In this document: positions 34,079 to 39,576 of the stretch, one piece after another | Layout: each line of letters opens with the position of its first letter | Numbering within the stretch: position 1 is the stretch's first letter | Source: Methylobacter sp. | Lineage (GTDB): Bacteria; Pseudomonadota; Gammaproteobacteria; Methylococcales; Methylomonadaceae | Reading direction: 5' to 3' | NCBI GenBank assembly: GCA_030679035.1 | Contig: JAUXTH010000044.1 | Coordinates: 1-39,576 of the forward strand | DNA length: 39,576 bases | The notes under the pieces: generated by a model | The model's database searches: none | Seen by the model: only the letters and a program-made list of their open reading frames with translations | Told to the model about the DNA's origin: nothing | Program-made: the position numbers and the translations under genes

Positions 34079-34193
34079 GAGACTGTGAAAGTATTAAGAA
34101 TTTGGAGTACAAACCTAGGTTTGTACTCCATCGCTTAGTTAACAAATATAAGAAAGATTTTTAAGTTGGTTTTTACAATACTTTCACAGTCTC
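34079..34193. repeat. Inverted-repeat element with a 26-bp perfect palindrome
   Basis: Outer arms 34079-34095 and 34177-34193 are perfect 17-nt reverse complements (GAGACTGTGAAAGTATT). Inside, 34104-34129 is a perfect 26-bp palindrome centred on CCTAGG. It fills most of the gap between the HugZ-like gene start and the sbcC stop. No coding capacity. Confidence 0.75.
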
Positions 34194-34242
34194 GATAGCG
34201 AAGCCTAACATTCAAGGTTTCGATTTGTTGGGGAATTTCATT

Positions 34243-37200
34243 TCAATACCCCCCAACAATCACAACCCTACTCCTTCCCCCGCCCTGTTTCTCAACCACC
34301 ACCTTAGCTCCAATCCGTTCAACCAAAATAGGCACATGCGAGATAACGCCGACTTTTCTGCCCAAGGCTTGCAGGGTGTCCAGGCTGGCGATAGCTATGT
34401 CCAGCGTTTCCGGGTCCAGGCTGCCGAAGCCTTCGTCGATAAACAGCGATTCAACCTGGGTTTTGTTGGATGACAACGATGCCAAACCCAAGGCCAGCGC
34501 CAGGGACACCAGAAAGCTTTCGCCGCCGGACAGGCTGTGTACGCTGCGCACGTCGTCGGCCATGTCGCGGTCGATGATTTGCAGCTCCAGGTCGCTGCCC
34601 GGTACGCGTTGCAGGGCGTAGCGCTTGGCGAAGTCCTCAAGATGCTGGTTGCTGTGTGCCAGCAAAGCTTCCAGGGTCAGGCTTTGGGCAAATGTACGGA
34701 ACTTTGCACCGCTTTTTGAACCAATCAACTCATTCAGGCTTTCCCATTGATCCCAACGGTCTCGTTGGCTGTCCAGCTCTGCTTTCAAAACGCGCCCGGT
34801 TTCGATTTTTTTATCGTCCTCCCGCAGCAGGATGACTTGCTCTTCTTTTTGGCTATGCGCAATTTGTCTTTGCTGCTGCAATTCGGCCGACAGTTTGTTG
34901 GCGTCTGCCTCAGCTATTTCGACAGGCTTACTCTGCTGTTTCAGGCAATCGTCGGCTTTAACTTTTACTAAGGCCGCGGACTCTTGCAAGGCGCGCTCCA
35001 GCGCCGCCATTTGGGTTTTCTGTTCAGCCAGCCAGAGGTCGTCTTTTTCCAGCAACCGGCTTAACTGCTCAAGATCGATGGCCTGCTTTTCCAGCGACTG
35101 GTTCAGTGCGCTTAAGGCTTTTCCCAGGTTGCTGTAACGCCTGCCGGTCTCGGTTTGCCAATGCTGCTGATTTTGTTTATGGGTCGCCAGCTCCGTTTCC
35201 GCCTGACTGACCGTGTGACCGGCCTGCTGATGGGCGGCTCTTGCAGCCTGCACATTCTGGTTGATTGTTTGCTCATAACTGTCGGCAGTAACTCTTGGCA
35301 GCACGGCCTCGCGCTCGGCTGACAGTTTTTGCTGTTCTTCTGTTTGAGCCTTTAACTCAACCTGTTTAGCCCGGTGTTGTTGCAGGCATTGTTTTAGCGC
35401 CTGCTCCGCTAGCTTTTCATTGTGGTTGATTGTTTCCAGGGCTTTGGCGGCGGTTTCAATCTGCTGTTCGGTGCGCTGGAATTGCTGCGCTTTTGCCGCG
35501 CACTCTTGCCTGAACTCAACTGTAGACGCCTGCAAACGTGTTTGCCAGCCTTCCAACTGCCGGAACGGTGTCGCCAACAAATCGACAATTGCTTGCAGTT
35601 GCTTTTCCAGCTCCTGAATTCCGGCTGTGACATGTTCCAGGTCGGCCTTGTTTTTGGCTTTTTGCTTATCCAGCTGGGTGTATTCGGCAGATAAATTTTC
35701 GTTATTCAGCTTCGCCGCATCGAATAAATCCTGTGCCGCTTTAAGCTGTCTTTGTAATTCGAGAGCCATTTTTTCCTGTTCCTTAATCAGCGCCAACGCG
35801 GAACCTATCTGCTCGTCGTGACTTTTAAGTGCGGGCAAAAGCTGAATGTCGGTAACGGAAAAATCAAGTTTCTCGTAGAGGGCTGACGCGGCCCAATCAC
35901 TGCCGCATTGAGCCAGTTTGGTCTCTGCCTCGGCCAACTTTTCGGCCAGTGCTGTTTTTTGCTCCTGTCCCTGACTGATGCCTTTGGTCAGTTCGGCGAT
36001 AGCTTTAATCAACGTTTCATTTTGGCTTTCCAGCTCGGCGACCCGTGCTGATTGCGCTACGGCATGCTCATTGCCTATGCCGGCCTGATCTTTCCAGGGA
36101 TGCTCAAGCGCTCCGCAAACCGGACAGGGCTGATCGTCCTGCAACAAAGCGCGGAATTGTTCGGCGTTTTTATGCGTTGTCGCCTGTATCAGATCCAAGG
36201 CTTTTTTAGCCTCGATCAGCGCGACACTGTTAGCCATCTGCTGCTGATTTACCGTTTGCAGTTGCAGCGCACTGTCAGTAATCGCCTGTTCGGCAGCAGC
36301 CAGTTTGTCCCCGTCCTGCTTGATAGCCTGTTGCAGCTCTTGTGCATTACTCGCCAGTTTCAGCGCCAAGATGAGCTGTTCGCGCTTGATTTCAAGCTCG
36401 CCTTTTGCACGATGCAGGTCTTCAAGCGACTGGCGGCTGTCCTGTGTTTTCAGTTGCGCCAGCGAATGTTGATGCTGTTCCAGTTTGTTGTGGCTGTCGT
36501 CAATCGCCAGCTTTAGCTCTGCCAAGCTGAGTTCATCTTTGGTAACCGCCAGCTTTAACTGCTCGGCATTATGTTCGGCGTCTGTTTTGCGGGTGTTCAG
36601 CGTTTGATAGCGTTCCAGTTCGGCATCCCAGCGGCTCCATTCGGCGGCGATGGGTTTAATGGTTTGGTTTTGTTCCAGCCAGATATTAAGCTGCTGCAGT
36701 GCGGTGTTTTGTTCGGCCTGCCGAGTTAATAGGGATTGATGGTCTTTTTCGGCTCTATCCAACGCTTTAAGCAATTGGTTTTCTTCAACGGTCAAAGTGA
36801 CGACAGTTTGCCGGATAACATCAATCCGGGTGTCCAAGGCACGTGCTTTGATTAACACCGGTTGCGCCAGATGCTGTTGCTGTTCGGCTCCGGTTAATGC
36901 AACGGCCAGGGTATTGAGCTGTTCCTTTGCTGTTTGCAGCGTTGTTTCAGAGGCTAGCTGCTGATCGCTGCTGTCTTTGAGTTTTTGCTGGGCATCCCGG
37001 TGTTCTGTATTGGCGGTTTGGTACTGGCTTAACAGCGGCCTTAAAGGCTGAACAGCTTCGACTTTTTGTATGAGCTGCCGTTCGACTTCTGCCGCATCCC
37101 ACGCCTGTTGGCTGATTGTAAGTTTGTCACGGGCAACCCGCTCGGCTTCTTGCAGTTTTTTCAGTTCGGCATACCAGTCGATGATCTTCTGGTTTCTTGC

Positions 37201-37971
37201 GATTTGCTTATCCAGATGGGCCAACTGGCTGACGAACTGATCCCGTTGCTGTTCCAACAGTTGCCGGGCTTCTTCATCCAGCGGGATTTGATCCTGCATT
37301 CGGCTTGTAATCAGGTTTAGCGCGTCTTTTTCCTGTCTGGCCCGATCGAATGCGGCGATGGACAGCACGGAATAAAGTTCGGTGCCGGTGATGCGCTCCA
37401 ATAAACTGGAACGCTCGTCTTTTTTGGCTTTCAAAAACGCGGCAAAATCGCCCTGAGCCAATAACACCGAGCGTCGGAACTGGTCGAAGTTAAGATCGAT
37501 CAGCTCACTGATCATTTCCAGAGTGTTCTTCTTGCCCTGCCCGATGCGCTGGCCGTCATCAATTTTGCTTAACGTGACTTCCTGCGCCTGCAAGCGGCCG
37601 TCCGCCTTGCCTCGGGCTTTGCTGACTTCCCAGCGCGCACGGTAGTGGTGCTTGTCCTTGCCGATAAAATCCACTTCGGCGTAAGCGTTGCTGGTGCCCC
37701 GGCGCAATATCGAGCGCACGTCATTACTGGTCACGCGCAGATTTTCATCTTCGTCTTTATGGCCTACCGCAAAACCGTGGCCGTCCGGCAGTCGCGGAAT
37801 CTTGTCATAAAGCGCCAGACACAAAGCGTCCAGAATCGTGCTTTTACCGGCGCCGGTTTGTCCGGTAATGGCGAATAATCCGGCCTGCTCCAGCGGGCCG
37901 GAATTCAGCAGAATTTCGAACGGCTCGGCCAAGCTTGCCAAGTTTTTTCCGCGTATCGCTAAAATGCGCAT
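34243..37971 (-). CDS. sbcC: Exonuclease subunit SbcC
   Basis: ATPase subunit of the SbcCD (Mre11-Rad50-like) nuclease that cuts hairpins and processes DNA ends. 1242 residues, longer than E. coli's 1048. Walker A lies at about residue 35 (ITGQTGAGKSTILDALCLALYD). Long Gln/Ala/Leu-rich coiled coils flank the zinc hook CPVCG near residue 615. The ABC signature (SLSGGESFLVSLALALGLASLSS) and Walker B (LFIDEGFGSLD) lie near the C-terminus. The extra length is in the coiled coils. Its ATG shares a base with the sbcD stop (TAATG). Confidence 0.95.
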   Translation of the reverse strand: MRILAIRGKNLASLAEPFEILLNSGPLEQAGLFAITGQTGAGKSTILDALCLALYDKIPRLPDGHGFAVGHKDEDENLRVTSNDVRSILRRGTSNAYAEVDFIGKDKHHYRARWEVSKARGKADGRLQAQEVTLSKIDDGQRIGQGKKNTLEMISELIDLNFDQFRRSVLLAQGDFAAFLKAKKDERSSLLERITGTELYSVLSIAAFDRARQEKDALNLITSRMQDQIPLDEEARQLLEQQRDQFVSQLAHLDKQIARNQKIIDWYAELKKLQEAERVARDKLTISQQAWDAAEVERQLIQKVEAVQPLRPLLSQYQTANTEHRDAQQKLKDSSDQQLASETTLQTAKEQLNTLAVALTGAEQQQHLAQPVLIKARALDTRIDVIRQTVVTLTVEENQLLKALDRAEKDHQSLLTRQAEQNTALQQLNIWLEQNQTIKPIAAEWSRWDAELERYQTLNTRKTDAEHNAEQLKLAVTKDELSLAELKLAIDDSHNKLEQHQHSLAQLKTQDSRQSLEDLHRAKGELEIKREQLILALKLASNAQELQQAIKQDGDKLAAAEQAITDSALQLQTVNQQQMANSVALIEAKKALDLIQATTHKNAEQFRALLQDDQPCPVCGALEHPWKDQAGIGNEHAVAQSARVAELESQNETLIKAIAELTKGISQGQEQKTALAEKLAEAETKLAQCGSDWAASALYEKLDFSVTDIQLLPALKSHDEQIGSALALIKEQEKMALELQRQLKAAQDLFDAAKLNNENLSAEYTQLDKQKAKNKADLEHVTAGIQELEKQLQAIVDLLATPFRQLEGWQTRLQASTVEFRQECAAKAQQFQRTEQQIETAAKALETINHNEKLAEQALKQCLQQHRAKQVELKAQTEEQQKLSAEREAVLPRVTADSYEQTINQNVQAARAAHQQAGHTVSQAETELATHKQNQQHWQTETGRRYSNLGKALSALNQSLEKQAIDLEQLSRLLEKDDLWLAEQKTQMAALERALQESAALVKVKADDCLKQQSKPVEIAEADANKLSAELQQQRQIAHSQKEEQVILLREDDKKIETGRVLKAELDSQRDRWDQWESLNELIGSKSGAKFRTFAQSLTLEALLAHSNQHLEDFAKRYALQRVPGSDLELQIIDRDMADDVRSVHSLSGGESFLVSLALALGLASLSSNKTQVESLFIDEGFGSLDPETLDIAIASLDTLQALGRKVGVISHVPILVERIGAKVVVEKQGGGRSRVVIVGGY

Positions 37972-39248
37972 TATTCGGTTCCTTGCAGGCTTTCAACCAA
38001 CTCATTAAACAAGGCATTCATGGCTTCAGGGGCTTCTTTGTCATACTTGTTTTGATAGCAGCGCTGGAAAACATCCAGCGGTTGCAGTTCTTCCAAGCGT
38101 TCTTCGATTTTTAAATCGGCCAGGCTTTTTTCGCTGCCGCTGTAAGCGGTGGATATTTTCAATAAGCGCACCGGCAGTTTGACGATGGCTTCTTCAATCT
38201 GCTGGCGCAATCCCGGCTCTGGTTTTTCCAGCCTGATACGCAATTCAAGCAGCGGCCTTTGTTCGATCGGCAGATCGTCGAGAATCAGGTTTTCCAAGTG
38301 CCCGATCACATCCGACAATACGGCAAAATCTTTGCCGTTTGGGATTCTTAGCAACTGAACACTGCGGGGGATTTTAACGGCGACAGTTTCAACCGGCTGA
38401 CCTGCCCTGACATCGACCTGAACAACCTGATGCGAATAATCGCTTTCATCAAACGACAGCGGAATCGGCGAGCCGCTGTAACGAATATGCTCGTTCGCGC
38501 CGACCCGTTGCGCCAGATGTAAATGGCCTAAGGCCACATAAGCAATATCGTCGGGGAATAATTCGACGGGTAGCGCATGCTGGTTGCCGCCCAGTATTTT
38601 GCGCTCGCTTAACTCTGACACCGCGCCATTGACCATATAACAATGCCCGGTCAGGATCAGGCTTTCGGCATTGCTCGCCTTTTGTTGCAGCTGCGCGAAC
38701 AATTCGGCATACAGCGCTTTCATGCCCGAGATTAACGGATCGTTGTCTTGCTCGTCGGGTCGTTCAGTACCGCTTGCAACATCCCTGGCAGTCGCCGGCA
38801 AATCGGCATTGCGCAAAAACGGCATGGCTCCGCACCATGCTTTAATCTCGCCAGCCGCATTGGTCAGCGGCACCAGCAAGCGATCCCAATCGATATTGCC
38901 CTGAGCGTCGCGCGACAAGCCGCCGACCACGGTAACGCCCAGCGCATTGAGTATCGGGGATGGCGCATCCAGCCGTGATGCAGAATCGTGATTGCCGCCG
39001 ATTAGCACAACATCCAGATTCGGCAGCCGGGTTCTGGCTTTGACCAGAAACTCATAAAGCTGGGACTGCGCGGCAGAAGATGGATTAGCCGAATCGAAAA
39101 TATCACCGGCAACAATCAACGCATCGGCCTGTTTATTGTGCAATTCATCCAGCAACCAATCCAGAAACTGCTGATGTTCCAGTTGCCGCGAAACACCATG
39201 CAGATGATGACCCAGATGCCAGTCTGCGGTGTGAAATATTCTTAACAT
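37971..39248 (-). CDS. sbcD: Exonuclease subunit SbcD
   Basis: Mre11-like metallophosphoesterase, the nuclease of SbcCD. 425 residues. Metal-binding motifs in order: HTADWHLGHHLHG, IVAGDIFDSANPS, LIGGNHDSASRLDAP, LTGHCYMVNG and ALGHLHLAQRV. The C-terminal cap region binds SbcC. It is the first gene of the sbcDC operon, followed directly by sbcC. Given the many perfect palindromes in this window, the host's hairpin-cutting enzyme being next door is a coincidence worth noting, not evidence of a link. Confidence 0.96.
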   Translation of the reverse strand: MLRIFHTADWHLGHHLHGVSRQLEHQQFLDWLLDELHNKQADALIVAGDIFDSANPSSAAQSQLYEFLVKARTRLPNLDVVLIGGNHDSASRLDAPSPILNALGVTVVGGLSRDAQGNIDWDRLLVPLTNAAGEIKAWCGAMPFLRNADLPATARDVASGTERPDEQDNDPLISGMKALYAELFAQLQQKASNAESLILTGHCYMVNGAVSELSERKILGGNQHALPVELFPDDIAYVALGHLHLAQRVGANEHIRYSGSPIPLSFDESDYSHQVVQVDVRAGQPVETVAVKIPRSVQLLRIPNGKDFAVLSDVIGHLENLILDDLPIEQRPLLELRIRLEKPEPGLRQQIEEAIVKLPVRLLKISTAYSGSEKSLADLKIEERLEELQPLDVFQRCYQNKYDKEAPEAMNALFNELVESLQGTE

Positions 39249-39451
39249 TAGTTTCCTGTTTTAAAGGGTTTGATGGTAAGCAATATATCGCGGATTCAGC
39301 TATTTGTATAAAACGTTGAGATAATTTAACGACTGCGACGCAAAGCCAATTGTCAGTTCGAAGTTGATATAATACCAATCCCAACAAGTTTTCATATTAA
39401 TAGCATAAGGTTATAATCTCACTTTAAAGTAAAACATAAAGACTGGAGGCG
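39249..39451. other. Gap between sbcD and the transposase, with likely IS left end
   Basis: The first 120 nt are the sbcD leader on the reverse strand. From about 39371 (ATAATACCAATCCCAACAAG) the sequence probably belongs to the insertion sequence, since IS630 elements insert at TA and have inverted ends of this size. The other end is outside the window, so the boundary is a guess. Confidence 0.4.
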
Positions 39452-39454
39452 GTC

Positions 39455-39576
39455 ATCGCACGCCCAAGACGATTACCCGAAGCACTACAGGCGTATGATT
39501 TTCACGCGCTTGCGAAAAAAGAACCGCATTCACGCACACGCGTTCGATTGCTTGGCATGGCACACCTCCAAGAGGG
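39455..39576 (+). mobile_element. IS630-family transposase, 5' part only
   Basis: The open frame reads ARPRRLPEALQAYDFHALAKKEPHSRTRVRLLGMAHLQEG and runs off the window. It matches the N-terminal helix-turn-helix region of IS630-type transposases from methanotrophs as I recall them. GGAGG (39445-39449) is a perfect ribosome binding site, but the codon at the right spacing is ATC (39455), where relatives would have ATG. The frame has a stop at 39437-39439, and no ATG, GTG or TTG lies between that stop and the conserved start. Either a CTG at 39443 or a weak start is used, or this copy is silenced. Confidence 0.7.

Noticed and set aside
32669-34193. CRISPR-like or phage-attachment interpretation of the repeat-rich region
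   Set aside because: The repeats are inverted, not evenly spaced direct repeats, and no integrase or cas gene is present.

Overview
The window looks like a chromosomal segment of a gammaproteobacterium, most likely an aerobic methanotroph of the order Methylococcales (Methylobacter/Methylomonas-like). This is inferred from the accB-accC-prmA ... dusB-fis-purH-purD order, the Na+-pumping oxaloacetate decarboxylase genes, the draT-draG nitrogenase switch and the style of the intergenic repeats. No methane oxidation gene lies in the window, so the assignment is an inference from gene content. No rRNA, tRNA or CRISPR array was seen.

Region by region. 1-7.2 kb is a sensory block: a tiny bacterioferritin-associated-ferredoxin-like protein, an Aer-type PAS chemoreceptor, a HTH-plus-receiver response regulator and a MASE3 hybrid histidine kinase. 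Two promoters in this block share a 19-nt motif that includes the -35 box. 7.2-8 kb holds a decayed-looking small exported protein. 8-18.2 kb is core metabolism and translation: aroQ, accB, accC, prmA, a shortened DUF3426 protein, rlmI, a two-gene zinc-ribbon/membrane-protein pair of unknown function, dusB, fis, purH and purD. 18.2-19.6 kb carries two toxin-antitoxin loci (Phd/ParE-like and HicBA-like). 19.6-21.9 kb is a tightly overlapping reverse-strand operon msrB-apeB-alkB. 22-25.5 kb is oadG-oadA-oadB. 25.5-28.8 kb is a reverse-strand group of membrane and envelope proteins (TauE/SafE, DUF502, lipoprotein, coiled-coil protein, 4-TM protein). A TetR regulator with a pyridoxamine-oxidase-fold partner diverges from the 4-TM gene. 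30.2-32.5 kb has a DUF1697 protein and draT-draG. 32.5-34.2 kb is repeat-rich: three inverted-repeat elements, an orphan ParD antitoxin and a HugZ-like protein. 34.2-39.2 kb is sbcD-sbcC. The right edge cuts into the 5' end of an IS630-family transposase.

The most unusual material is non-coding. There are several composite hairpin (MITE-like) elements, including a 48-bp module shared in opposite orientation by the accC-prmA gap and the draT-parD gap, with five differences, all transitions. Two intergenic hairpins are built on a 7-nt period. Two 240-250 bp inverted-repeat elements with related ends flank an antitoxin that has lost its toxin. Among proteins, the pair at 13094-13823 (P-type-ATPase-like Cys domain plus a membrane protein) is the best candidate for an undescribed metal-related system.
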